A DNA stretch of 64,000 bases from Rivibacter sp049446155. Lineage in GTDB: Bacteria; Pseudomonadota; Gammaproteobacteria; Burkholderiales; Burkholderiaceae_C. This document shows, in pieces, positions 17,297 to 27,824 of the stretch. The position numbers and the translations under genes were made by a program. The stretch covers positions 62,001 through 126,000 of the forward strand of contig NZ_JBMSEE010000004.1 of NCBI RefSeq assembly GCF_049446155.1. The letters are read 5' to 3'. The notes below the pieces were generated by a model that was given only the letters and a program-made list of their open reading frames with translations, did not search any database and was not told where the DNA came from. The stretch's first letter is position 1. The number at the start of each line of letters is the position of its first letter.

Positions 17297-17683
17297 ATGC
17301 GACACAAGCGTTCGATTCCCAACCGCGGGCTGCGCATCGCCGACCAGATCCAGCGCGACCTGGCCGGGCTGATCCGCGAGCTCAAGGACCCGCGCATCGG
17401 CATGGTCACGCTCAATGCCGTCGAGGTGTCGGTCGACTACGCCCACGCCAAGGTGTACTTCTCGCTGCTGATCGGCGACCCGCAGGAATGCGAGGCGGCG
17501 CTGAACGAGGCCGCCGGCTACCTGCGCAACGGCCTGTTCAAGCGGCTGCAGATCCACACCGTGCCGACGCTGCACTTCCAGTTCGACCGCACGACCGAAC
17601 GCGCGGCCGACATGAACGCGCTGATCGCGCGGGCGAACGCGACGCGCGCGCTCGACAGCGACGATGGCGGCAGCCAGGACTGA
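17297..17683 (+). CDS. rbfA: 30S ribosome-binding factor A
   Basis: A 128-residue KH-fold protein for 16S rRNA 5'-end maturation and cold adaptation. Characteristic blocks: RGLRIADQIQRDLAGLIREL near the N-terminus and the DPRIGMVTLNAVEVSVDYAH strand-helix. Starts with GAAGGAG 8 bp upstream of ATG 17297. Ends 4 bp before truB, so co-translated. Confidence 0.95.
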   Translation: MRHKRSIPNRGLRIADQIQRDLAGLIRELKDPRIGMVTLNAVEVSVDYAHAKVYFSLLIGDPQECEAALNEAAGYLRNGLFKRLQIHTVPTLHFQFDRTTERAADMNALIARANATRALDSDDGGSQD

Positions 17684-17687
17684 GCCC

Positions 17688-18632
17688 ATGACCGCCGTGC
17701 CGCGCCAACGCCAGCCTCGCCGTGCCCTGCACGGCGTGCTGCTGCTCGACAAGCCGCTGGGCTGGTCGAGCAACGACGCGCTGCAAAAGGCCAAGGGCAT
17801 CTTTCGCGCCGAGAAGGCCGGCCACACCGGCACGCTCGACCCGCTGGCCACCGGCCTGCTGCCGATCTGCTTCGGCGCCGCGACCAAGTTCTCGCAGGTC
17901 AGCCTCGACGCCGACAAGGACTACCGCGCGACGCTGTGCCTGGGCCAGACCCGCGCCGGCGGCGACCTCGAGGGCGAGGTGCTGCTGGAGCGCCCGGTCG
18001 ACGGCGTCACGCACGAGGCGATCCAGGCTGCCTGCGCGGCCTTCACCGGCGCGATCGAGCAGCTGCCGCCGATGCACAGCGCGCTCAAGAAGGACGGCAA
18101 GGCCTTGTACGAATACGCACGCGCCGGCGTCGAGGTGGAACGCACGCCGCGCGCGGTGACGATTCATTCGATCGACATCGTCGCGTGGAATGCTGCGGCC
18201 CACGAGCTGGTGATCGACGTGCGCTGCAGCAAGGGCACCTACATCCGCACGCTCGCCGAGGACATCGGCGAGCGCCTGGGCTGCGGCGCGCACCTCGCGG
18301 CGCTGCGCCGCACCGCCAGCGGCGCGCTGCGCGTCGATGACGCCGTCACGCTCGACGCACTGCAGGCCATGGAAGCCGGCGAGCGCGACGCGCTGCTGCG
18401 CTCGCCCGATGCGCTGCTGGCCGACTGGCCCGCGGTGCGGCTCGACCAATCCGAGGCCGGCCGCTTCCTGAGCGGCCTGCGCCGCCGCCTGCCCAGCGAG
18501 CCCGATCGGCCGCAGGTGCGCGTCTACGGCCCGCAGCCCAAGGCGCTGCTGGGCGCCGCCCACATCACCGCCGGCGAGTTGATCCCCGACCGCCTGCTGA
18601 GCCCGATCGAAGTCCAGGCCCTGGTGGCTTGA
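17688..18632 (+). CDS. truB: tRNA pseudouridine(55) synthase
   Basis: A 314-residue TruB that isomerises U55 in the T-loop of tRNAs. The catalytic aspartate is D51 in AGHTGTLDPLATGLLPICFG. Other family blocks are KDYRATLCLGQ and VRCSKGTYIRTLAEDIGERL. The start is taken as ATG 17688 (MTAVPRQRQ), just after the rbfA stop; the C-terminal PUA-like extension ends SPIEVQALVA. Confidence 0.95.
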   Translation: MTAVPRQRQPRRALHGVLLLDKPLGWSSNDALQKAKGIFRAEKAGHTGTLDPLATGLLPICFGAATKFSQVSLDADKDYRATLCLGQTRAGGDLEGEVLLERPVDGVTHEAIQAACAAFTGAIEQLPPMHSALKKDGKALYEYARAGVEVERTPRAVTIHSIDIVAWNAAAHELVIDVRCSKGTYIRTLAEDIGERLGCGAHLAALRRTASGALRVDDAVTLDALQAMEAGERDALLRSPDALLADWPAVRLDQSEAGRFLSGLRRRLPSEPDRPQVRVYGPQPKALLGAAHITAGELIPDRLLSPIEVQALVA

Positions 18633-18643
18633 GAGAGAGTCCT

Positions 18644-20461
<1,818 letters not shown>

Positions 20462-20510
20462 GCAGCCGCCTCGCCCGCCGCACGCGGGCGCGCCGAACAT
20501 GGGCTCCCCC

Positions 20511-20533
20511 GAGCCCCCTCCGGGAGGGGGCTC
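20511..20533. terminator. Perfect GC hairpin downstream of typA
   Basis: GAGCCCCCTC, loop CGG, GAGGGGGCTC: a perfect 10-bp stem without a T tract, 50 bp after the typA stop and 52 bp before the EamA gene. Probably ends the rimP-typA transcript or protects its 3' end. Confidence 0.55.
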
Positions 20534-20584
20534 CATTCAGTGATTGCCCGGACCGCTTCGCGGTCCTCTCAACTTCGATCTCGA

Positions 20585-21493
20585 ATGACGCATCGTCGGG
20601 CCGTGCTGCTGATGATCGTGGTGACACTCCTGTGGAGCATCGCTGGCGTCGTGACGCGCCACCTCGATGCCGCGCGCAGCTTCGAGGTCACCTTCTGGCG
20701 CAGCCTGTTCAACGCGATCGCGCTGGCGGTCGCGCTGAGCGCGATGCGCGGCGCCGGCCTGTGGCGCCAGATCGCTACGGGCTCCAAGGCGCTGTGGATC
20801 TCCGGCCTGTGCTGGTCGGTGATGTACACCGCCTTCATGGTCGCGATCACGCTGACCACGGTGGCCAACGTGCTGATCACGATGGCGATCGGTCCGCTGA
20901 TCACCGCCTTGTTCGCGCGGATCTTCCTGCATCACCACCTGCCGCCGCGCACCTGGATCGCGATCGCGGTCGGCGGCGCCGGGATCGCCTGGATGTTCGC
21001 CGGCGACGCGGGAGGGCAGGGCGCCTCGCTCGGCGGCACGTTGATCGCGCTGGCGGTGCCGCTCGCGGCGGCGATCAACTGGACGGTGCTGCAGCACATC
21101 TCGCATGGCGCAGGCGATCCGGATGCCGACGCGCCGCAGGAAGACATGTTGCCGGCCGTGCTGATCGGCGCCGTGATCTCGGCCGCGGTGACGCTGCCGC
21201 TGGCCTGGCCGCTGCAGGCCACGGCGCACGACCTGGGCCTGCTCGGCATGCTGGGTGTCGTGCAGCTCGCGATTCCCTGCCTGATCGTCGTGCGACTCAC
21301 GCGCGAGCTGCCCGGCCCCGAGATTGCCCTGCTGGGCCTGCTGGAGGTGGTGTTCGGCACGCTGTGGGCCTGGATCGGCGCCGGCGAGCGGCCGGCCGAT
21401 ACCGCGCTCACCGGCGGCGCGCTGGTGCTCGGCGCGCTGGTTGCCAACGAAGCCCTGGCCCTGACGACGAGAACGACAAGGAGACTGGCATGA
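20585..21493 (+). CDS. EamA-family (DMT) transporter
   Basis: A 302-residue drug/metabolite transporter with about ten hydrophobic spans in two EamA repeats: TLLWSIAGVVTRHLDAARSF in the first and LLGLLEVVFGTLWAWIGAGE in the second. Start taken at ATG 20585 (MTHRRAVLLM). The stop overlaps the ATG of the next gene (ATGA), indicating coupling to the hydrolase gene, perhaps for export of a small metabolite. Substrate not identifiable. Confidence 0.88.
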   Translation: MTHRRAVLLMIVVTLLWSIAGVVTRHLDAARSFEVTFWRSLFNAIALAVALSAMRGAGLWRQIATGSKALWISGLCWSVMYTAFMVAITLTTVANVLITMAIGPLITALFARIFLHHHLPPRTWIAIAVGGAGIAWMFAGDAGGQGASLGGTLIALAVPLAAAINWTVLQHISHGAGDPDADAPQEDMLPAVLIGAVISAAVTLPLAWPLQATAHDLGLLGMLGVVQLAIPCLIVVRLTRELPGPEIALLGLLEVVFGTLWAWIGAGERPADTALTGGALVLGALVANEALALTTRTTRRLA

Positions 21494-22614
21494 CGACTCT
21501 TCGCCCGCTGCCGGCGCTGGTGAGCCAAGGCCAGGTGCTGGCCGAGGTGCGCGGCGCGCTCGGCCTCGTCACGCTCAACCGGGCACCGGCGCTCAACGCG
21601 CTGTCGCTGCCGATGATCCGCGACCTGACCGCGCTGCTGCTGCACTGGCGCGACGAGGACGCGGTGAAGGCCGTGCTGGTGCGCGGCGCGGGTCGCGAAG
21701 GCAAGGCGCCGGCCTTCTGCGCCGGCGGCGACATCCGCTTCTTCCACCAGGCGGCGCTCGAAGGCGACGCGCGCCTCGAAGACTTCTTCACCGAGGAGTA
21801 CGCGCTCAACCACCTGATCCACGGCTATGCCAAGCCCTACATCGCGCTGATGGACGGCATCTGCATGGGCGGGGGCATGGGCATCAGCCAGGGCGCGGCG
21901 CTGCGCGTGGTGACCGAGCACAGCAAGCTGGCGATGCCGGAGACCCACATCGGCCTGTTCCCCGACGTCGGCGGCGGCTGGTTCCTTGCGCGCTGCCCGG
22001 GCCGCACCGGCGAGTACCTCGCACTGACCGGCCAGGTGCTGGGTGCGGCCGACGCGATCGCGCTCGACCTCGCTGACGTGACCGTCGCCTCAGCCGAGCT
22101 GCCGGCGCTCGTCGAGGCGCTGGCCGACCAGCCGATCGAGTCGCCCGAGCAGGCGCTGGCCGTGGTGCGGGCCCGCTCGCTCGCACCTGCCGCGGCCAGG
22201 CTCGGCAGCGACGAGCGCGCGGCGATCGATCGCCACTTCGCGGCGCCCTCGCTGCAGGCCATCGTCGACTCGCTGGCCGCCGACGGCGGCGACTGGGCGC
22301 GCGCCACGCTCGACGCGCTGCGCCAGCGCTCGCCGCTGATGCTGGCGGTGACGCTCGAGCTGGTGCGGCGCGCGCGCACGATGACGCTGGCCGACGACCT
22401 GCGGCTCGAGCGCGATCTGGTGCGCCACTGTTTCCAGCTGCGCCGCGGTGCGGCCAGCGAAACGGTCGAGGGCATCCGCGCGCTGGCGATCGACAAGGAC
22501 CACGCGCCGCGCTGGAGTCCGGCGCGCATCGAGGACCTCGCGCCCGAGATGGTGGCGCCGTTCTTCCGAAGTCCCTGGCCGGCCTTCGCCCACCCGCTGC
22601 GCGATCTCGTCTAA
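21490..22614 (+). CDS. 3-hydroxyisobutyryl-CoA hydrolase-like enzyme (crotonase superfamily)
   Basis: A 374-residue crotonase-fold protein. The HIBCH-type active site is present: FCAGGDIRFF (oxyanion-hole region) and MPETHIGLFPDVGGGWFLAR with Glu151 and Asp159, the pair used for CoA-ester hydrolysis. Length and the C-terminal ~120-residue extension favour HIBCH over a 260-residue enoyl-CoA hydratase. It would hydrolyse 3-hydroxyisobutyryl-CoA in valine breakdown. Coupled to the EamA gene by ATGA. Other valine genes are not nearby, so a different acyl-CoA substrate is possible. Confidence 0.85.
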   Translation: MTTLRPLPALVSQGQVLAEVRGALGLVTLNRAPALNALSLPMIRDLTALLLHWRDEDAVKAVLVRGAGREGKAPAFCAGGDIRFFHQAALEGDARLEDFFTEEYALNHLIHGYAKPYIALMDGICMGGGMGISQGAALRVVTEHSKLAMPETHIGLFPDVGGGWFLARCPGRTGEYLALTGQVLGAADAIALDLADVTVASAELPALVEALADQPIESPEQALAVVRARSLAPAAARLGSDERAAIDRHFAAPSLQAIVDSLAADGGDWARATLDALRQRSPLMLAVTLELVRRARTMTLADDLRLERDLVRHCFQLRRGAASETVEGIRALAIDKDHAPRWSPARIEDLAPEMVAPFFRSPWPAFAHPLRDLV

Positions 22615-22664
22615 GTCGCGCGCCGGTGCTACGCTGATGCCAGGCTCGACAGGGAGGGCCTGGC

Positions 22665-22907
22665 ATGCACCGCAAACCCGCGAAATACCTGGTCCTGATC
22701 GACGCCGCCGGCGAGATGCTGGCGCGGCTGTTCGACGCCGAGCGGCGCCAGGTGGCCGACTTCGATGCCTCGTCGGAGGAGGTGGCCGTGATGATCTCCG
22801 GCCTCACGCCGAACAGCGGCGCCGCCGAGCCCGAGTGGGACGCCGCCTTGGCCGGTCACAGCTTCGCCGAACGCGAGCTGGCGCAGGTCTTCGCGCTCGA
22901 CGTCTGA
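22665..22907 (+). CDS. Small hypothetical protein
   Basis: An 80-residue frame beginning MHRKPAKYLVLIDAAGEMLA with GGAGG 8 bp upstream. It is acidic in the middle (DFDASSEEVAVMISGLTPNS) and has no membrane span. Composition and strong Shine-Dalgarno support a real gene; the family is not recognised. Confidence 0.6.
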   Translation: MHRKPAKYLVLIDAAGEMLARLFDAERRQVADFDASSEEVAVMISGLTPNSGAAEPEWDAALAGHSFAERELAQVFALDV

Positions 22908-22980
22908 ACGACGTCAAGGCTTTGAGCGGGCCCATGTCCAGCGGACGCCGCGGATCCGGCCTTGCCGGCACGCTGGCGTC

Positions 22981-23022
22981 GGCCCCTCGCGGGGGAGGCG
23001 CCGCAGGCGCTTCGGGGGTGGT
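22981..23022. repeat. Intergenic GC palindrome cluster at the tesA 3' end
   Basis: CCCCTCGCGGGGG followed by GGCGCCGCAGGCGC and a C/T-G run, ending directly at the tesA stop codon. Two small hairpins in tandem. Similar elements sit at gene ends in many Burkholderiales genomes, and it probably works as a bidirectional transcription end. No second copy is seen in this window. Confidence 0.4.
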
Positions 23023-23697
23023 TCACTTCAGCAGCGGCTGAAGCATCGGCCACACGTTGGCGAGCATCGTCGGATGCGCCTTCTCGTTCGGGTGGATGCG
23101 GTCCGCCTGGAACAGCTCGGCCGCGTTGGGCACGTCTGCCACGCCCTTGAGGAAGAAGGGCAGCAAGGCGGTCTTTTCGTCCTTGGCGACCTTGGCGTAC
23201 AGGCCGGCGAACTCCTCGCCGTACTTGCGGCCGTAGTTCGGGGGCAATTGCATGCCCAGCAGCAGCACCTTGGCGCCGGCCGACTTGGCCGCGCGCGCCA
23301 TCGCGCGCAGGTTGTCCTCGGTCGTCGCCAGCGGCAGGCCGCGCAGCGCGTCGTTGGCGCCCAGTTCGATCACCACGACGTCGGGCTTGTGCTGCGAAAG
23401 CAGCGGCGCCAGCCGCGAGCGCCCGCCCGCGGTGGTGTCGCCGCTGACGCTGGCATTGACCACCGTCGCCGGCGGCCTTTGCTGCGCCAGCCGCTGCGAC
23501 AGCAAGGCGGCCCAGCCGCTGCCGCGCGACAACCCGTACTCCGCGGACAGGCTGTCGCCGACGATCAGCACGGTCTTGGCCTCGGCCGCGCCCGCCGGCG
23601 AGGCGCAAAGGCCCGCCGCAACGAGCGCCGCAATGCCCGCGATACAGTCGCGCCGGCGCCACCCGGCGCCCTTGTTGCTTTGAGATCGGTCGTCCAT
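23023..23697 (-). CDS. tesA: Arylesterase / thioesterase I (SGNH hydrolase), exported
   Basis: A 224-residue SGNH-family hydrolase. Residues 1-38 are a signal peptide with a basic start (MDDRSQSNKGAGWRRRDC) and a hydrophobic core ending SPAGAAEA. Block I is VLIVGDSLSAEYGL with the nucleophilic Ser; block III GANDALRGLP; block V DRIHPNEKAH carries the catalytic Asp and His. It acts in the periplasm on acyl esters and thioesters. The start codon overlaps the start of the divergent ABC ATPase gene within CATG, so both 5' regions lie inside the other gene. Confidence 0.92.
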   Translation of the reverse strand: MDDRSQSNKGAGWRRRDCIAGIAALVAAGLCASPAGAAEAKTVLIVGDSLSAEYGLSRGSGWAALLSQRLAQQRPPATVVNASVSGDTTAGGRSRLAPLLSQHKPDVVVIELGANDALRGLPLATTEDNLRAMARAAKSAGAKVLLLGMQLPPNYGRKYGEEFAGLYAKVAKDEKTALLPFFLKGVADVPNAAELFQADRIHPNEKAHPTMLANVWPMLQPLLK

Positions 23698-24382
23698 GAG
23701 TGAACCCATCATTGCCGTCGAGCATGTCACCAAGCAGGTGCAGGACTCGACCGGCACGCTGACCATCCTCGACGATATCGACTTCGCGCTCGAGCCGCAG
23801 GAGTCCGCCGCCATCGTCGGCGCTTCCGGCTCCGGCAAGAGCACCTTGCTTTCGATCGTCGCCGGGCTGGATGTTCCCACCCGCGGCACGGTTCGCGTCG
23901 CCGGCACCGACCTGTTCGTGCTCGACGAGGACGCGCGCGCCGCGCTGCGCGCCCAGAAGGTCGGTTTCGTGTTCCAGAGCTTCCAGCTGCTGCCCAACCT
24001 CACCGCGCTGGAGAACGTGATGCTGCCGCTGGAGTTGCGCGGTGCCGGCGACGCGCGTGCGCGTGCCACCGCGATGCTCGAGCGCGTGGGCCTGGGCGCG
24101 CGGCTGGGCCACTATCCCAAGCTGCTGTCGGGCGGCGAGCAGCAGCGCGTCGCGCTGGCGCGCGCCTTCGTCGTCGAGCCGGCGCTGCTGCTGGCCGACG
24201 AGCCGACCGGCAGCCTCGACTTCGCGACCGGCGAGAAGGTCATGGAGCTGATGTTCGAGCTCAACCGCGAGCGCGGCACGACCCTGGTGCTGGTCACGCA
24301 CGACCGCGCCATCGCGGCGCGCTGCGACCGGCAGATCCGCATCGAGGCCGGGCGCGTCGCGCTCGAGCATCCCATCCTCTGA
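23696..24382 (+). CDS. ABC transporter ATP-binding protein (YbbA/LolD type)
   Basis: A 228-residue ABC ATPase. Walker A GASGSGKST, Q-loop VFQSFQLLPNLTALENVMLP, signature LSGGEQQRVALARAF, Walker B LLLADEPTGSLD and H-loop VLVTHD are all intact. The sequence type (MacB/LolD/YbbA clade) pairs with FtsX-like permeases such as YbbP. Here no permease gene follows; the next gene is rlmB. The divergent arrangement with tesA is the same as in E. coli. A partner must be encoded elsewhere. Confidence 0.92.
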   Translation: MSEPIIAVEHVTKQVQDSTGTLTILDDIDFALEPQESAAIVGASGSGKSTLLSIVAGLDVPTRGTVRVAGTDLFVLDEDARAALRAQKVGFVFQSFQLLPNLTALENVMLPLELRGAGDARARATAMLERVGLGARLGHYPKLLSGGEQQRVALARAFVVEPALLLADEPTGSLDFATGEKVMELMFELNRERGTTLVLVTHDRAIAARCDRQIRIEAGRVALEHPIL

Positions 24383-24416
24383 GCCTGCGCAGGGGCGCGC
24401 CGATAATGGCGCCCCT

Positions 24417-25166
24417 ATGCCGTCCAACCCCTCCCAAGCCAGGCTGCTGTACGGCTTTCACGCCGTCACCGTGCGGCTCAAGACCGCGCCGCGATCGATC
24501 GACGAACTGATGGTCGACGGCAGCCGGCGCGACGCGCGCATGCGCCAGCTGCTCGCGCGCGCCGACGAAGCCGGCCTGCGCGTCATCGAGCTCGACGACG
24601 CGCGGCTCAACGCGCTGGTCGGCACGCATCGCCACCAGGGCGTGATCGCGCGCGTGCAGCCGGTGGCGCAGCCCAAGTCGCTCGACGACCTGCTCGACGC
24701 GGTGGAAGGCCCGCCGCTGCTGCTGGTGCTCGACGGCGTGACCGACCCGCACAACCTCGGTGCCTGCCTGCGCGTGGCCGACGGCGCCGGCGCGCACGCG
24801 GTGATCGCGCCCAAGGACCACGCGGTGGGCATCAACGCAACGGTCGCCAAGGTCGCCAGCGGCGCTGCCGAGACGGTGCCGTACTTCATGGTCACCAACC
24901 TCGCGCGCACCTTGAACGAGCTCAAGGAGCGCGACATCTGGATCGTCGGCACCTCGGACGACGCGCCGCGCACGCTCTACGAATGCGATCTCGTGCGGCC
25001 CGCCGCCCTGGTGCTGGGCGCCGAAGGGCCGGGCATGCGCCAGCTCACGCGCAAGACCTGCGACGAGCTGGTCTCGATCCCCATGAGCGGGGCCGTCGAG
25101 AGCCTCAACGTCTCGGTGGCCAGCGGCGTGTGCCTGTACGAGGCGCTGCGCCAGCGGCGCGGCTGA
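24417..25166 (+). CDS. rlmB: 23S rRNA (guanosine-2'-O)-methyltransferase RlmB
   Basis: A 249-residue SpoU-family (SPOUT knot) methyltransferase acting on G2251 of 23S rRNA. N-terminal substrate-binding domain (LLYGFHAVTVRLKTAPRSID), then motif 1 DPHNLGACLRVADGAGAHAV, motif 2 LVLGAEGPGMRQLT and motif 3 IPMSGAVESLNVSVASGVCL, which form the trefoil knot and SAM site. Starts 34 bp after the ABC gene. Confidence 0.93.
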   Translation: MPSNPSQARLLYGFHAVTVRLKTAPRSIDELMVDGSRRDARMRQLLARADEAGLRVIELDDARLNALVGTHRHQGVIARVQPVAQPKSLDDLLDAVEGPPLLLVLDGVTDPHNLGACLRVADGAGAHAVIAPKDHAVGINATVAKVASGAAETVPYFMVTNLARTLNELKERDIWIVGTSDDAPRTLYECDLVRPAALVLGAEGPGMRQLTRKTCDELVSIPMSGAVESLNVSVASGVCLYEALRQRRG

Positions 25167-25171
25167 CGCGC

Positions 25172-25921
25172 ATGGACGCGGCGCTCGAGGCCTTGGCCAC
25201 GACGGCGCGCGCCTGGCTGTCGCAAGCGGAATCGATCGCGGTGCTCACGGGCGCGGGCATGTCCGCCGAGAGCGGCATCCCGACCTTCCGCGATGCCTTG
25301 ACCGGGCTGTGGTCCAGGTTCAATCCGGCCCAGCTCGCCAGTGAAGAGGGCTTTCGCGCCGATCCGGCGCTCGTGTGGAACTGGTACGCCGAGCGGCGCG
25401 AAGGCGTGCGGCGCGCCGAACCGAACGCGGGGCACCGCGCGCTGGCGGCCTTTCAGGCGAGGCATCCCGGCCGCGTCACGCTGGTCACGCAAAACGTCGA
25501 CGACCTACACCAGCGCGCCGGCAGCACAGGCGTGATCCGCCTGCACGGCGACATCCTCGAGGACCGCTGGCTCGAGCGCCGATCTCACGCCTGCGATCTC
25601 GCGCAGGCCCAGCCGGGCACGCCGCCGCGCTGCGCGGTCTGCGGCAACCTCGTGCGTCCGGGCGTCGTGTGGTTCGGCGAGATGCTGCCGGCGGCCGCGC
25701 TCGCAGCGGCCGAGCGGGCCGCACAGCGCTGCGACGCGATGCTCGTGATCGGCACGTCGGGTGCCGTGTGGCCCGCTGCCGGCCTCGCGCATGCGGCGCG
25801 CCGCGCCGGCGCGCGCGTGATCGTCGTCAACCCGCACGACAGCGAACTCGACGAGGTGGCGCACCTGCGCCTGCAAGGCACGGCCGCGGCCGTGCTGCCG
25901 GCGCTGCTCGATGCGCTCTAA
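25172..25921 (+). CDS. cobB: NAD-dependent protein deacylase (sirtuin, CobB-like)
   Basis: A 249-residue Sir2 protein. NAD site GAGMSAESGIPTFRD, TQNVDDLHQRAG and catalytic His125 in RLHGD. Tyr72 and Arg75 (WNWYAERREG) match the class III pair that binds succinyl or malonyl lysine, so desuccinylase/demalonylase activity is likely as well as deacetylation. The zinc site appears as SHAC followed by CAVC. It removes acyl groups from metabolic enzymes such as acetyl-CoA synthetase. Starts 5 bp after rlmB, so in the same transcript. Confidence 0.92.
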   Translation: MDAALEALATTARAWLSQAESIAVLTGAGMSAESGIPTFRDALTGLWSRFNPAQLASEEGFRADPALVWNWYAERREGVRRAEPNAGHRALAAFQARHPGRVTLVTQNVDDLHQRAGSTGVIRLHGDILEDRWLERRSHACDLAQAQPGTPPRCAVCGNLVRPGVVWFGEMLPAAALAAAERAAQRCDAMLVIGTSGAVWPAAGLAHAARRAGARVIVVNPHDSELDEVAHLRLQGTAAAVLPALLDAL

Positions 25922-25957
25922 TCGCCCCATCGAAGTCCGCATTCCGGGGCCGCCGCC

Positions 25958-26584
25958 ATGCCCGTCATCGAAGTCCAGCATCCCCTCGTCAAGCACAAGC
26001 TCGGCCTCATGCGCGAGGCCGACATCTCGACCAAGAAGTTCCGCGAGCTGACCGCCGAGGTGGCGCGCCTGCTCGCCTACGAGGCCACGGCCGACTTTCC
26101 GCTCGAGAAAACCGAGATCCAGTGCTGGAGCGGCCCGACGCTGGTCGACCAGATCAAGGGCCGCAAGGTCACCGTCGTGCCCATCCTGCGCGCCGGCCTG
26201 GGCATGCTCGACGGCGTGCTCGACATGGTGCCCAACGCGAAGATCAGCGTCGTCGGTCTCTCGCGCAACCACGACACGCTGCAGCCCGAGCACTACTTCG
26301 AGAACTTCGTCGGCCACCTGGGCGAGCGCACCGCGCTGATCATCGACCCGATGCTGGCGACCGCCGGCTCGATGATCGCGACCGTCGACCTGCTCAAGCG
26401 CAAGGGCTGCCAGGACATCCGCGCGCTCGTGCTGGTGGCCGCGCCCGAGGGTTGCAAGGCGCTTTCCGCGGCGCATCCGGAGGTGCGCTGCTGGACCGCG
26501 GCGATCGACAGCCATCTCAATGAGCAGGGCTACATCATCCCGGGCCTCGGCGACGCGGGCGACAAGATCTTCGGGACGAAGTAG
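25958..26584 (+). CDS. upp: Uracil phosphoribosyltransferase
   Basis: A 208-residue salvage enzyme making UMP from uracil and PRPP. The N-terminus HPLVKHKLGLMREADISTKK is diagnostic. The PRPP loop is LIIDPMLATAGSMIATVDLL and the uracil-binding C-terminus is GYIIPGLGDAGDKIFGT. Length is the family norm. Convergent with the MFS gene downstream. Confidence 0.97.
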   Translation: MPVIEVQHPLVKHKLGLMREADISTKKFRELTAEVARLLAYEATADFPLEKTEIQCWSGPTLVDQIKGRKVTVVPILRAGLGMLDGVLDMVPNAKISVVGLSRNHDTLQPEHYFENFVGHLGERTALIIDPMLATAGSMIATVDLLKRKGCQDIRALVLVAAPEGCKALSAAHPEVRCWTAAIDSHLNEQGYIIPGLGDAGDKIFGTK

Positions 26585-26612
26585 CTCCGAGCTCGGGCCC
26601 GGCCGCGCGGCC

Positions 26613-27824
26613 TCAGAACGCCTGGCCGCCGCGCATCCTGCGATCCGCCCACACGCTGAGCGCCAGCGCCGCCAGCACCCAGCCCAGCCCTACCCAGTGG
26701 ATCGCGCCATACACGGCGCGTCCGGTGTCGCCGGCCGCGACGTGGGCCGCGACGATGGCGCCGCCGCCGGCCGCGCCGACTGCCTGGCCGAGGTAGATCG
26801 CCGAGGTGTTGAGTGCCATCAGTGCCGGCGCCAGCGCGGGTGCCGCTTCGCCCAGGCGTGCCTGCTGGGCCGAATTGGCGGCGAACAGCGCCAGCGCCCA
26901 GGGCACGAGGATCAGGGCCGTCGATGCAAAGCCGCGCCCCAGTGGCCACAGCAGCAGCGAGGCGGCGATCATCGCCAGCAGCAGGGCCACCACGCGCGAG
27001 GCGCCGACGCGATCGATGTGGCGGCTCAGCAGCACGTTGCCCACGACGCCGAAGGCGCCGAACCAGGCGAACAGCAGGCTGATCTCGGTCGCACCGGCCG
27101 AAAGCACGCTCTTGTAGTAGGGCGCGAAATAGGTGAAGACGGTGAACTGCCCCGCGCCCGACAGCGCCGTCACGACGACGATCGCCATCAGCACCGGATG
27201 CGTGAAGACCTCGCGCCAGGCGCGCAGGCTCATCGCCGGCGGCCGCACGCCGTCGGGCACCACGTTCCACACCCAGGCGGCGCCGACGAGCCCGAGCGCG
27301 CCCACCAGCGCGAAGGCGTAGCGCCAACCGAAGGTCTCGCCGATGAAGCTGTGCAGCGGCATGCCGAACACCGAGGCCACCGACCAGCCAAGGAAGATGA
27401 AGGTGATCGCGCGGCCGCGCTGCTCGGGCGGCGCGAGCGAGCCGACCGCGGCGGCGGCCTGCGGCGTGAACACCGCGGCGGCCAGCATCGTCAGGGCGCG
27501 CAGCGGCGTCAGCAGCGCGTAGTTCGGCGCCAGCGCGCACACCGCGTGGCCGATGCCGTACCAGACCAGCGACCAGGCCAGCAGACGGCGCCGGTCGATG
27601 CCGCCGACCGCGGCGGCGAGCAAGGGCGCGCCGACGCACATCACGACCGCCGCCACCGTGATCAGCTGGCCGCCGACGGCCACACTCACGTCGAGCGAGC
27701 GGGTGAGGTCGTTGAGCGAGCCGGCCACGACCATCACGCCGCAGCCGATCACGAAGTTGCCGAACAGCAGCGACCAGCGCAGCGCGGCGAGCCGTTCCCC
27801 GGCGCTGGCCGTCAGCGTGCTCAC
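26613..27824 (-). CDS. MFS transporter (arabinose-efflux/AraJ-like)
   Basis: A 403-residue 12-span MFS protein with a GTG start at 27824 that overlaps the stop of the upstream dehydrogenase gene (GTGA). N-terminal half: RWSLLFGNFVIGCGVMVVAG; motif A-like region GGIDRRRLLAWSLVWYGIG; loop after TM6 holds PDGVRPPAMSLRAWREVF. It belongs with the DHA1/AraJ exporters for sugars, amino acids or drugs. Co-translation with a 2-hydroxyacid dehydrogenase suggests linked metabolism and export. Confidence 0.88.
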   Translation of the reverse strand: MSTLTASAGERLAALRWSLLFGNFVIGCGVMVVAGSLNDLTRSLDVSVAVGGQLITVAAVVMCVGAPLLAAAVGGIDRRRLLAWSLVWYGIGHAVCALAPNYALLTPLRALTMLAAAVFTPQAAAAVGSLAPPEQRGRAITFIFLGWSVASVFGMPLHSFIGETFGWRYAFALVGALGLVGAAWVWNVVPDGVRPPAMSLRAWREVFTHPVLMAIVVVTALSGAGQFTVFTYFAPYYKSVLSAGATEISLLFAWFGAFGVVGNVLLSRHIDRVGASRVVALLLAMIAASLLLWPLGRGFASTALILVPWALALFAANSAQQARLGEAAPALAPALMALNTSAIYLGQAVGAAGGGAIVAAHVAAGDTGRAVYGAIHWVGLGWVLAALALSVWADRRMRGGQAF

